DNA of 64,000 bases from DAISVY01 sp036826635 (GTDB lineage Bacteria; Zixibacteria; MSB-5A5; GN15; FEB-12). Positions 51,869-60,096 of this stretch are shown piece by piece. The translations under genes were made by a program, and so were the position numbers. Positions within the stretch are counted from its first letter, which is position 1; each line of letters starts with the position of its first letter. Location: positions 124,001-188,000 of the forward strand of contig DAISVY010000003.1 in NCBI GenBank assembly GCA_036826635.1, read 5' to 3'. Below the pieces are notes generated by a model. It worked only from the letters and a program-made list of their open reading frames with translations, was not told the origin of the DNA and did no database searches.

Positions 51869-53959
51869 GTGGCCGAAGCGTCGACAACGAGCGGTGGGGA
51901 AGACGGACTGGCGCAGACAATCGATAACAGGAATATCGCCGCCGGTGCGGTTGTTGTCTACGCCCTGGTGTTGGCTTCTTTTTTGGTGGCGGCCTTCTTT
52001 CCACAGGCACGGTTTTGGGGGATCAACTGGTATGCGTATTTTCCGTGGCCGTACGCTGCCGGTGCTGCCATAGTCGGGATTATCGCAGCCGTGGTGTTGT
52101 TGCGATACCGCGACCTGAACGGGGTTGTCGCGACAGACAAACACAACTCGATCCCCTGTTTTGTCTCGTCCCTTTTGTTGATCGCAATTCTCGCCGCAGC
52201 TTTCTATTTTTTTCAGGTACGCTCGCATTTTCTGGGCGATGGTTATCTTCTCCTGACAAAACTTATGGGCACCACCTCGCTGTTTCAGCCCTGGCAGACC
52301 GGACCATTTGCTGTTCAGCAATGGCTGTACGAACTTCTGAATAAACCGGGGCCGGCCGGGGCCGGGCTCACTTTTCAGATCATTTCCTGGGGTAGTGGAA
52401 TACTCTTCGCCGCCGCGACGATGTTGGTGGCCGGTCTTCTTTTTGCCCGTAATTCGGATCGTCTTATCTTCTCGCTCGGTGTCCTCACGGGCGGTTATAT
52501 GCTACTGTTCTTTGGCTATGTCGAGAACTACCCGCTTTTCGTTCTGAGCGTGGCCTTGTTCATGTTGGTTGGTCTATTGATCACCCTTCGTGGACTTAAC
52601 CGATGGTATATATTGCCTCCTCTTCTGCTGGCGGCTGTTTTTCATCCCTTTGCAATAGCGCTGTTGCCGGGTGCGGCCTATTTGTTTTTCGCCGGTACGC
52701 CGGTGGGCCTCAGGATACGTCGAATCGCTTCGGTTGGTCGAGGTGTTATCGTTTGGGCGACAGCGGCCGTGCTGGTCGCGGTTTTTGTCTGGGCATATCT
52801 GAACGATTACTCCGTGCGTCTGGCTTTGGTGCCGCTGGTCCCGGACCGGCTGACGGTCGACGGGTACTGGCTGTTTTCCGACAAGCATGTTCTGGATTAT
52901 TTGAATCTTCTGATGCTTCTTCTGCCCGGACTTCCCTTGTTGGTGATATTGTTACTGAAGGTGCCCCTGCGACGCATGATGCGGGAGCCGGAATACCGTT
53001 TCATGATTCTGACGGTCGTGCCGTCGCTCGTGCTTGTCGGTTTGTTCGATCCTAAACTCGGGATGGGGCGTGATTGGGATCTTATGTCTTTTGCGGGCGT
53101 GCCGTTGGTGTGTTTTTTCTATCGGTTGGCTCTGGACCGCAGGTTTCGGCCCGGCGGCTATCGTGTGACGGCCGGACTGGCAATCGTTCTGAGCGTGCTG
53201 TTATTGATCCCCCGGGTGGCCACTCAGGTGGTGCAGGAAAAAGGCATTGCGGTCTATGACAATCTGGTGCATCTAGACAAGAAGAGAAATCGAACCGCCC
53301 GTTTCGTGCTTTACAATTACCTGACCGATCATGGTCGAGAGGCGGAGGTGCAGAGCCGTATCGCGGATTACGAGGCCGAGCTGCCCTATGAGCGCTGGGC
53401 GGGAGAAGCCGTTTATTACGGACTACAGGGTAAACCTCGTGCGGCCATAATAAGACTGCGTGACGTTGTGGCGACCGCCCCGCATTTCAGTGCCGCCTGG
53501 ACAGAGTTGGGTGTTTCTTATTCGCAACTGGAGCAATACGACAGCGCCATGGCCTGTTTGAGGATTGCCGACGCGCTCAATCCCAGGAATCACACCGTGT
53601 ATAACAATTTCGGAAAAGTTTATTATGCCAGGGGTGATTTGGCTCGGGCCGAGGAATACTGGAACAAAGCCATCCAATTCAAAGAAGATGTTTTCGATCC
53701 CTACGGTAACCTTCTCCTGCTGTATACCCGACAGGGACGCGATGCGGATTACGCTCGTTTGCTTACTCTCATAAGTGAGCGTGCAACGAACTCGGTTGAA
53801 TTTGAAACTGACCTGGCTGAGTTTTACCTCGAACGCAACGAGATACAGCAGGCGGCCTCCGCTTATAGTCGCGCCCTGGCCAAGGGGCTCGATAGTGCCG
53901 TGGTGAAAGCGGCGATGGACAAATACCCCGAACTGCGTTTGCCGGATACGGAACGCTAA
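51869..53959 (+). CDS. Multi-spanning membrane protein with C-terminal TPR repeats (GT-C glycosyltransferase-like)
   Basis: 696 residues, GTG start with GGTGAGGGG upstream. About 11-12 membrane helices in residues 25-470, then a soluble part with TPR motifs (AAWTELGVSYSQLEQYDSAMAC, HTVYNNFGKVYYARGDLARAE, QAASAYSRALAKG). The first big loop has HFLGDGYLLL and the later GLFDPKLGMGRDWDLMSF, which resemble loops of GT-C (PMT/TMTC-like) enzymes but without a clear DxD pair. A polyprenyl-sugar transferase or a lipoprotein-export accessory role are both guesses. It begins 17 bases after nadA and converges on lgt with a 4-base overlap. Confidence 0.75.
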   Translation: MAEASTTSGGEDGLAQTIDNRNIAAGAVVVYALVLASFLVAAFFPQARFWGINWYAYFPWPYAAGAAIVGIIAAVVLLRYRDLNGVVATDKHNSIPCFVSSLLLIAILAAAFYFFQVRSHFLGDGYLLLTKLMGTTSLFQPWQTGPFAVQQWLYELLNKPGPAGAGLTFQIISWGSGILFAAATMLVAGLLFARNSDRLIFSLGVLTGGYMLLFFGYVENYPLFVLSVALFMLVGLLITLRGLNRWYILPPLLLAAVFHPFAIALLPGAAYLFFAGTPVGLRIRRIASVGRGVIVWATAAVLVAVFVWAYLNDYSVRLALVPLVPDRLTVDGYWLFSDKHVLDYLNLLMLLLPGLPLLVILLLKVPLRRMMREPEYRFMILTVVPSLVLVGLFDPKLGMGRDWDLMSFAGVPLVCFFYRLALDRRFRPGGYRVTAGLAIVLSVLLLIPRVATQVVQEKGIAVYDNLVHLDKKRNRTARFVLYNYLTDHGREAEVQSRIADYEAELPYERWAGEAVYYGLQGKPRAAIIRLRDVVATAPHFSAAWTELGVSYSQLEQYDSAMACLRIADALNPRNHTVYNNFGKVYYARGDLARAEEYWNKAIQFKEDVFDPYGNLLLLYTRQGRDADYARLLTLISERATNSVEFETDLAEFYLERNEIQQAASAYSRALAKGLDSAVVKAAMDKYPELRLPDTER

Positions 53960-54774
53960 GATTCCTCGACCGGTTTGCCGGTACGGCTGCGCCGGCGCTG
54001 AACGATGTAGATAACCAACCCCAGAATGAACAGAGTCAGGGCCACGACCTGATTATAAGTCGGATGCAATCCCCACAGCTCGAACCACATTTCTTTTTCG
54101 TAGTAGCGGACGTACTCGATTAAAAAACGGAAAAACGCTTCAGCCATGAAAGTTACCCCTACCAGCTCGCCATCGAATTTCTTGTGTTTGAGCATGTAGT
54201 GCAGAAGTATGAACAAGCCGAAGCCGTACAGTGAACTGTAGAGTTGAGCGGGATGGATAGGCTGGGAACCGTAGACAGTGTAAGGAATCGATCCGACGGG
54301 AAACTCTACGGCCCAGGGAAGATTACAGGGGGTGCCGAAACAGCAGCCATTGAGAAAACAACCGATCCGGCTGATGCCGATACCGAGGGCGAGGGTGGGC
54401 GCGAAATAGTCGAACACTTCCAGGACGGAAAGTTTGGTCAGGCGACAATAGACCCATGATCCCCCGATGGCCAGAAGTACACCACCGTAAAGATTAAGCC
54501 CGGCGATACCGAACTGTCCCGAATGGAACGGATTGATGATGGCGATCAGATTATCGGAAAAGTCTGACCAGTGAAGGGCCACGTACGACAATCGGGCTCC
54601 CACCACTCCGCCGATTATCATAATATAGGCAATGGTTAGAAACGGCTCGAATGACTTCCCGTCGCGGCGAGTGACGGCTCGCACATAATAAACGCCGCAC
54701 AGAAAAGCCAGGGCCAGCATCACTCCCCAGGACCTGATCGGTATGGGGCCGATATGAAAAAGCTCAGGATACAT
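53956..54774 (-). CDS. lgt: Prolipoprotein diacylglyceryl transferase
   Basis: 272 residues, seven membrane helices. It moves diacylglycerol from phosphatidylglycerol to the lipobox Cys of prolipoproteins. Signature GISRIGCFLNGCCFG (essential Arg and Asn), IRSWGVMLALAF, GARLSYV, YGGVLLA and HPAQLYSSLYG. Its start overlaps the upstream PAP2 gene by 11 bases. The window encodes at least five lipoproteins as potential substrates. Confidence 0.95.
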   Translation of the reverse strand: MYPELFHIGPIPIRSWGVMLALAFLCGVYYVRAVTRRDGKSFEPFLTIAYIMIIGGVVGARLSYVALHWSDFSDNLIAIINPFHSGQFGIAGLNLYGGVLLAIGGSWVYCRLTKLSVLEVFDYFAPTLALGIGISRIGCFLNGCCFGTPCNLPWAVEFPVGSIPYTVYGSQPIHPAQLYSSLYGFGLFILLHYMLKHKKFDGELVGVTFMAEAFFRFLIEYVRYYEKEMWFELWGLHPTYNQVVALTLFILGLVIYIVQRRRSRTGKPVEES

Positions 54775-55696
54775 GGTGTGTACTCAACTCCATTTGAGTT
54801 TCGTCGGGTATATCTCGGTTCGGCAACGGCCGATAGTACTTAAACACCAGAGCAATCGAAAAGACGCCGATGAGTGCTCCTATTATCACGTCGGTGACGT
54901 AGTGAAAGCGTCCCCAAACCGTTCCCAGAGACAGACCGATTATGACCGGCACTAACAGCCGGCCGGCCCGGCGATAATAGCGCAGGCAAAATATCATAAT
55001 GACCAGGGCAACCCCGGTATGTGATGACGGCATGGCCCCTCCTCGCACGGCACCGTTGTCGATTACAAACTCGACCAGCGGTCGAAATACGGGCCCCGTA
55101 ACCTCATTAAGATACTGTTCCGCAAAATACCAGCGGGGACCCTCGACAGGGTATAGTGAAAAGAGCAGATAGGAAACAAAAAAGGTCAGACAAACAGCCG
55201 TCAGGAACTGTTTGAGCACGGTGTAATCTTTCCTGATAAACACCGGCAGGAGAAAACCGGGCAGCAGGAGATAATAACTGAAATAGCAGAAAGACAAAAC
55301 TTCCGTCACCGTGGTGTTGAGCAGGTGGGTGTCGATGTACAAAGTCGGGTTTGCGCCAAGGATGATCTTTTCAAACGTCGCCAACTGCCAGTCGAAAAAG
55401 CCGTCAAAAAACAGAAACATCAGGCCGCCCGTTTCCCCGTAGAAGAAGGTGAACATCAGAGCGGGATAAAGCAGCCGGAAAAACGCCTGGACCCGTCCGT
55501 TTGTCTCGTCGGTGTAACGAATGATCAGAGCGGCCAGCGCCGCCATGCCACAGTAGAAGGCGATTTCGTCGAGGTAGCGGTTCAGCGGTCGACCGAAGCA
55601 GGCAATCAGGAGTATCATCAGCAGGCAGTATCCGATTACCAGAACATCAAACGGATACAGCGTTACTGCTTTTCCTGATTTTTGATCAGTCATCAA
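54764..55696 (-). CDS. PAP2-superfamily membrane phosphatase/transferase (inositolphosphotransferase-like)
   Basis: 310 residues with six or more helices. PAP2 motifs: PSSHTGVAL and GRFHYVTDVIIG (catalytic His and Asp); in place of a classical motif 1 there is YPVEGPRWYF, as in the Aur1-like PAP2 subgroup that transfers or hydrolyses lipid phosphates. Substrate may be undecaprenyl-PP, phosphatidate or a phospholipid head group. It overlaps rsmI by 11 bases upstream and lgt downstream, an operon concerned with membranes. Confidence 0.85.
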   Translation of the reverse strand: MMTDQKSGKAVTLYPFDVLVIGYCLLMILLIACFGRPLNRYLDEIAFYCGMAALAALIIRYTDETNGRVQAFFRLLYPALMFTFFYGETGGLMFLFFDGFFDWQLATFEKIILGANPTLYIDTHLLNTTVTEVLSFCYFSYYLLLPGFLLPVFIRKDYTVLKQFLTAVCLTFFVSYLLFSLYPVEGPRWYFAEQYLNEVTGPVFRPLVEFVIDNGAVRGGAMPSSHTGVALVIMIFCLRYYRRAGRLLVPVIIGLSLGTVWGRFHYVTDVIIGALIGVFSIALVFKYYRPLPNRDIPDETQMELSTHHVS

Positions 55697-56396
55697 TTTC
55701 TTTTCTCTGTTTGCGGGTCAGGCCGGCTACGGTCAGGACGATCTCTCCTTTGATACTCCGTTTCGAAGTCTCGGCGACGAGAAATTCAAGCGGGCCGCGG
55801 AGGTGTTCTTCGAATTTCTTGCTTATTTCCCGGGAGAGACAGGCCGGGCGGTTGCCCAAAACCGACAACATATCGGTCAGAGTTTTCTGTACCCGGTGGG
55901 GAGACTCGTAGAACACCAGGGTGTGTTCATAAGTGGCCAGTGTTTCCAGACGCTTGCGGCGAGCGGCTGATTTGACCGGCAGGAAGCCTTCGAAAAAGAA
56001 CCGATCGGTCGGCAGCCCCGAGGCCGTAAGGGCCGGAATAAGCGCCGTAGCCCCGGGCAACGGGATCAGGTCGATGCCGTTCTCGACAGCCGCCTTGACT
56101 ATGCGGTAAGCCGGGTCGGAGATACCGGGGGAGCCGGCGTCGGTAATAACAGCGATATTTTGACCGTCGCGTACTTGTCGTATCAACTGCGCGGCGCGTT
56201 CCGCTTCGTTGAAATCATGATAGCTGATAAGTCTCTTTTTGAGCCCCAGCTTTTTCAGCAAGTTGCCGCTGACCCGCGTATCCTCGCATGCAACCATATC
56301 GACCGCCGAAAGCACATCAATCGCCCGCTGAGTGAGGTCAGCCAGGTTGCCGATAGGGGTGGGGACGAGATATATCCTGCCGGGATTTTCCGTCAT
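55686..56396 (-). CDS. rsmI: 16S rRNA (cytidine-1402-2'-O)-methyltransferase
   Basis: 236 residues, tetrapyrrole-methylase fold. Motifs LVPTPIGNLADLTQRA, CEDTRVSGNLLKKL, VITDAGSPGISDPAYR, PLPGATALIPALTASG and FFEGFLPVK are diagnostic. It methylates the 2'-OH of C1402 in the ribosomal P site with SAM. The C-terminal extension of E. coli RsmI is shortened. It lies 10 bases after nadE. Confidence 0.95.
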   Translation of the reverse strand: MTENPGRIYLVPTPIGNLADLTQRAIDVLSAVDMVACEDTRVSGNLLKKLGLKKRLISYHDFNEAERAAQLIRQVRDGQNIAVITDAGSPGISDPAYRIVKAAVENGIDLIPLPGATALIPALTASGLPTDRFFFEGFLPVKSAARRKRLETLATYEHTLVFYESPHRVQKTLTDMLSVLGNRPACLSREISKKFEEHLRGPLEFLVAETSKRSIKGEIVLTVAGLTRKQRKEIDD

Positions 56397-56406
56397 AGGG
56401 ATCCCG

Positions 56407-57216
56407 TTAATCTGTCAATGCAATACGCTCTGGAATGGATGGCCGACCGAGCGAGGCAATGGGCGGCGTAGTGCGTTTGAAAGCATTGCGATTCATGAGA
56501 GCGATCACCTGTCCGACATGTTGTGGATTCAACCCGGCTTTTTCCAGAGTCGAAAGCGATTTGATGTCTTCGTCGACGATTTTCTGCAGGATGGTGTCGA
56601 TCTCTTCGTAGCTTACCCCGATTTCACCTTCATCCGTCTGATCCGTCCACAGATCCGCCGACGGCGGCTTGACGATTATAGATTCCGGTGTGTGCAGAAG
56701 TCCGGCCAGACAGCGGACCTGCGATTTGTAAAGCTCGCCCAGGGGAGCGACCGAGCAGGCGGAGTCGCCGTACCAGGTCGTGTACCCGAGACAGATTTCA
56801 GTGCGGTTGCCCGTGCCCAGGACCAGTCGGCCGGTTTCGTGGGCCAGGTCGAACAGAACCGACATGCGCTCGCGGGCCATTTTGTTGCCGGCTCTTATGC
56901 GCATAGACTCGTCGATCCGACCGTAGTAGGCATCGATCATGGGGGAGATATCCACCAGCTTGTGGTCAACGCCGAGTTGTTCCACCACTTTCATGGCGTC
57001 GGTCGTGGAGTCGGGGGAGGAACTACGATAAGGCATCAACACGGCGAGAACATTGTCACAACCGACGGCGCCAACCGCCAGGGCGGTAGCAACGGCCGAA
57101 TCGATACCGCCGGAAAGGCCAACCACGAAGCCGGAATGGCCGCTGTCGGCGAGATAACGCTTGAGGAATTGCTCTAAGGCAGTAATAGTTTCCTGAGGAT
57201 CAAAAGGAACAGTCAT
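56407..57216 (-). CDS. nadE: NH3-dependent NAD+ synthetase
   Basis: 269 residues with no glutaminase domain, so ammonia is the nitrogen donor. P-loop GLSGGIDSAVATALA, MPYRSSSPDSTTDA, GTGNRTEICLGYTTWYGDSA, GELYKSQVRCLA and PPSADLWTDQTDEGEIGVSYE are family signatures. Amidates deamido-NAD. First gene of the nadE-rsmI-PAP2-lgt operon, divergent from ssb. Confidence 0.96.
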   Translation of the reverse strand: MTVPFDPQETITALEQFLKRYLADSGHSGFVVGLSGGIDSAVATALAVGAVGCDNVLAVLMPYRSSSPDSTTDAMKVVEQLGVDHKLVDISPMIDAYYGRIDESMRIRAGNKMARERMSVLFDLAHETGRLVLGTGNRTEICLGYTTWYGDSACSVAPLGELYKSQVRCLAGLLHTPESIIVKPPSADLWTDQTDEGEIGVSYEEIDTILQKIVDEDIKSLSTLEKAGLNPQHVGQVIALMNRNAFKRTTPPIASLGRPSIPERIALTD

Positions 57217-57288
57217 TGGTCACACTCCGTTACAAGACGCTACGATAGCATATGCCCTCCGGTGTATCAAGTGAAATATCCCCGGCCC

Positions 57289-57317
57289 TTGACGGCCGTC
57301 GGAGGGGGAGTTATATT
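57289..57317 (+). promoter_or_regulatory. Sigma-70-type promoter of ssb
   Basis: TTGACG at 57289-57294, 17 bases, TATATT at 57312-57317; leader about 25 bases. No LexA-like box was seen beside it. Confidence 0.75.
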
Positions 57318-57347
57318 CACGCATTAGCTTAGAGGGAGAGCGGATAC

Positions 57348-57770
57348 ATGAGTGTGAACAAGGTTATTTTGATTGGGCGGCTGGGCAAAGATCCCGAGTT
57401 GCGTTATACCCCGTCGGGTAAAGCGGTCGCTTCGTTTTCGCTGGCTACCAGTGAGCGCTGGACCGGTCAGGACGGACAGAAGAACGAATCGACAACCTGG
57501 CACAACATCGTGGCCTGGGGAAAGCAGGCCGAGTTGATGAAAGAGTATCTGCGCAAGGGTCGCGAAGTGTACATTGAGGGTCGTATTGACAATCGTACTT
57601 ACGACAAGAAGGACGGCAGCGGCAAAGGCTATATCTCCGAAGTCGTCGTTCAGAGTTTTCAGTTCATCGGTTCCCGAGCTGAGGCCGGTGATACAGCCCC
57701 GGCTCCACCACCGGACCAGGTCCCGCCGGCGGGCGAGGCCGGTGGCGACGATGACGACCTGCCTTTCTGA
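57348..57770 (+). CDS. ssb: Single-stranded DNA-binding protein
   Basis: 140 residues. OB fold in residues 1-108 (NKVILIGRLGKDPELRYTPSG, FSLATSERW, TTWHNIVAWGKQAE, GREVYIEGRIDNRTY), short Pro-rich linker and the acidic tip DDDDLPF that recruits replication and repair proteins. Binds ssDNA as a tetramer. Transcribed alone, not with rpsF/rpsR as is common elsewhere. Confidence 0.97.
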   Translation: MSVNKVILIGRLGKDPELRYTPSGKAVASFSLATSERWTGQDGQKNESTTWHNIVAWGKQAELMKEYLRKGREVYIEGRIDNRTYDKKDGSGKGYISEVVVQSFQFIGSRAEAGDTAPAPPPDQVPPAGEAGGDDDDLPF

Positions 57771-57794
57771 TCAGATTCCGAGCAAATAAGCTTC

Positions 57795-57820
57795 AAAAGC
57801 CCCCGACGCGGGGCTTTTTG
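57795..57820 (+). terminator. Rho-independent terminator of ssb
   Basis: AAAAGCCCC and GGGGCTTTT pair around CGACGC, with T5 at the end. Confidence 0.88.
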
Positions 57821-57954
57821 CTTTGTGCGTAATTCGCACAGAAGTGACAAAAGTCATACTAAGATTTCGTTATCCCGATGTCGAGCTCTGTATATGCAGG
57901 GGGTATTGTATCTGCCGCGAGAGAATACGGTTTGGAGCGTAAGGAGACAGGTTC

Positions 57955-58524
57955 ATGAGCGATCATGTGTTAACGGGGACATCGGCGCTGGAGAAGTACC
58001 GTCTTTATCGAACAACCATTTTCATGGGTTTGTCGACGGTGCTGGTTTCGGCCGCCTTTATCAGCTACTGCAACAGTATCGTGTCCAACGTCGTGACAGA
58101 GAGCGTGTATGACAGTTTCCAGTTGGCTGTTCTGACCCTTATGCCATACATGATATCGGCGGTGATTGCGGCTATTACGGCGGTCGGTATGATGACTATT
58201 CTGCCGGCCACCCGCGTTGCCGATCCGGCCAGGGAACTGGAAGCACAACTGCGGGAAGTGGCGGCGGGAGATCTGACGGTCAGGGTGACATTGCACGCCG
58301 GCGATCCCCTCCGGGGAGTAGGCAATGCTTTCAACGGGACGGTCGCGACATTGAGTGACCAGATTGCCGCCTGGAAAGTGATCAATCGTCAGCAGTGGGG
58401 CGTTTTGTGCCGGATACGTCAGGCGGTCGAGGAAGGCAACTGCACCGAGGCTGTCCGCTTCATGGACGAGATGGAACAAAACTGGGACCGCATAGCGGAA
58501 ATCGAGCAGCGTTTAATCACTTGA
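57955..58524 (+). CDS. Membrane protein with HAMP domain and no output domain
   Basis: 189 residues, AAGGAGACAGG upstream. Two membrane helices (about 20-42 and 60-83) flank a short extracytoplasmic loop, then a HAMP-like linker (about 84-140: ELEAQLREVAAGDLTVRV, DPLRGVGNAFNGTV) and a short helical tail. No kinase, cyclase or methyl-accepting domain follows, so it must signal through a partner or be a relic. Similar stand-alone HAMP proteins are common in deltaproteobacteria and related groups. Converges on lpxD with 12 overlapping bases. Confidence 0.8.
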   Translation: MSDHVLTGTSALEKYRLYRTTIFMGLSTVLVSAAFISYCNSIVSNVVTESVYDSFQLAVLTLMPYMISAVIAAITAVGMMTILPATRVADPARELEAQLREVAAGDLTVRVTLHAGDPLRGVGNAFNGTVATLSDQIAAWKVINRQQWGVLCRIRQAVEEGNCTEAVRFMDEMEQNWDRIAEIEQRLIT

Positions 58525-59559
58525 TTTGTCGCCTATCGCTTGTTCCAGTTTCCGTACCCGTCGGAGAAGTTCCGGCAGACGTGTCGAGGCGGCGAAGATG
58601 CGTTGTGTTTGCTGAATGTCACGCGCGGGATAACCGAATACGATTTTTCCCGCCTCGATTGAAGAGTTTACCCCCGACTGGGCGGCAACGGTTACGTTGT
58701 CACCGATCTTGAGGTGCCCGGCTATGCCGACTTGTCCGGCCAGAATGACCCGGTTACCCAGGTGGGTGGACCCGGAGATACCGACCTGGGATACGATGAG
58801 GCAGTGCTCACCGATCTGAACATTGTGTCCGATCTGCACGAGGTTGTCGATTTTGGTACGGTAACCTATTCTGGTCGGGCCGATAGCTCCCCGGTCGACA
58901 GTCGAATTAGCGCCAATCTCCACCTCGTCAGCTACTTCTACCCAGCCGATCTGTTTAATCTTCACGGCTCCTTCGTCCGATTGCGCAAAACCAAAACCGT
59001 CTGAACCGATGACTACCCCGGAGTGAAGAATGACGTCTTTGCCTATGCGGCAGTCACGCATGATCGATACCCCGGGATAAAGCAGGCAGTTTTCACCGAC
59101 AGAGACATCTTCGCCGACGAAAACCGACGAGACCAACTGCGTTGCGGCCCCGATGTGGGCACCCCTGCACACATGGCACAGGGGACCAACCGCGGCCGAG
59201 GGGTGGATGACAGCCCCCTGTTCGACTACGGCCGATTCGTGGATACCGGCCGGGACCAGAGGCTGTTCGGGATTCAATAAAGCTACCGCGCAGGCATAAG
59301 CCAGGTACGGATTGTTATGGCGGAGTACCGGGACCCGGTCGCACGCCACCCCGGGTGCAAGTATCAGGGCTGACGCCGACGTGGTTGCAATGTACCGGGT
59401 GTACTTTTGTCCGGCCACAAAGCTCAGGTCTCCGGCCTCGGCCGTCTGGATGGGGGCGATATTGCGTATCAGAGTCTGATCGTCACCTTCGACGCTCGCG
59501 CCGATAGCGGCCGCTATTTCGGCCAGGCGAAACTTCGGACTACTGATCGAGTTTTTCAA
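58513..59559 (-). CDS. lpxD: UDP-3-O-acylglucosamine N-acyltransferase LpxD
   Basis: 348 residues. N-terminal LpxD domain (IGASVEGDDQTLIRNIAPIQTA), left-handed beta-helix with hexapeptide repeats and the catalytic His region NLVQIGHNVQIGEHC, GSDGFGFA and a C-terminal helix. Third step of lipid A synthesis: adds the second 3-hydroxyacyl chain to UDP-3-O-acylglucosamine. It shows that this organism makes LPS or at least lipid A. It starts 20 bases inside the end of the skp gene. Confidence 0.96.
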   Translation of the reverse strand: MKNSISSPKFRLAEIAAAIGASVEGDDQTLIRNIAPIQTAEAGDLSFVAGQKYTRYIATTSASALILAPGVACDRVPVLRHNNPYLAYACAVALLNPEQPLVPAGIHESAVVEQGAVIHPSAAVGPLCHVCRGAHIGAATQLVSSVFVGEDVSVGENCLLYPGVSIMRDCRIGKDVILHSGVVIGSDGFGFAQSDEGAVKIKQIGWVEVADEVEIGANSTVDRGAIGPTRIGYRTKIDNLVQIGHNVQIGEHCLIVSQVGISGSTHLGNRVILAGQVGIAGHLKIGDNVTVAAQSGVNSSIEAGKIVFGYPARDIQQTQRIFAASTRLPELLRRVRKLEQAIGDKSSD

Positions 59560-60079
59560 GTTGATCCAGAACCTTGTCCGTTATGTCGAGCGTTTCCTTA
59601 ATGTATCCGAGACCGGATTGTAAGGTGAAAACAACGTCATAGTTGCCTTCCACCGCTACCATTTCGATGGCCCTGTTGACGTTTTCGAGCAGTGGTTCGA
59701 GCAACTCCATCTGTTTTCGCTCGGCTGTGCCGCCCGGGCCGTATATCTGTCGCGTGTAAGCATCGAGAGCGTCACGTTTGGTGCGGATGGCGGCTTCCCG
59801 TTCCTGTTTCTTTTCTTCCGAAAGGATAAGCTTCTGCTTGTCGTATTCATCGACCAGTTCATCGAGTTCCTGCTGCATGGTTTCGGCCTCGTCGTCCCAG
59901 GCTTTCCGTTCGATTTCCCATTGTTCCTGAGCACGTTGCCAGTCTTTGTAGGACGTTTTGACCCGTTCGTCGTCGATAAACCCGACCTTGAGTCCCTGGG
60001 CGTTTGAGGTGTTGGCGAAAGCCGCCAGCAGTAACAGCGCGGCACCTGCCGTAAGTACCGTTTTGATCGCAATACGCAT
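59540..60079 (-). CDS. skp: Periplasmic chaperone Skp/OmpH
   Basis: 179 residues: signal peptide ending SNAQ, then GLKVGFIDDERVKTSYKDW and a long charged coiled coil (about 40-125), then the closing strand-helix part (YDVVFTLQSGLGYIKETLDITD). It holds unfolded outer membrane proteins on the way to BamA, which is encoded 17 bases upstream. The bamA-skp-lpxD order is conserved among diderms. Confidence 0.9.
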   Translation of the reverse strand: MRIAIKTVLTAGAALLLLAAFANTSNAQGLKVGFIDDERVKTSYKDWQRAQEQWEIERKAWDDEAETMQQELDELVDEYDKQKLILSEEKKQEREAAIRTKRDALDAYTRQIYGPGGTAERKQMELLEPLLENVNRAIEMVAVEGNYDVVFTLQSGLGYIKETLDITDKVLDQLEKLDQ

Positions 60080-60096
60080 ACGGTTATCTCCCTGAT

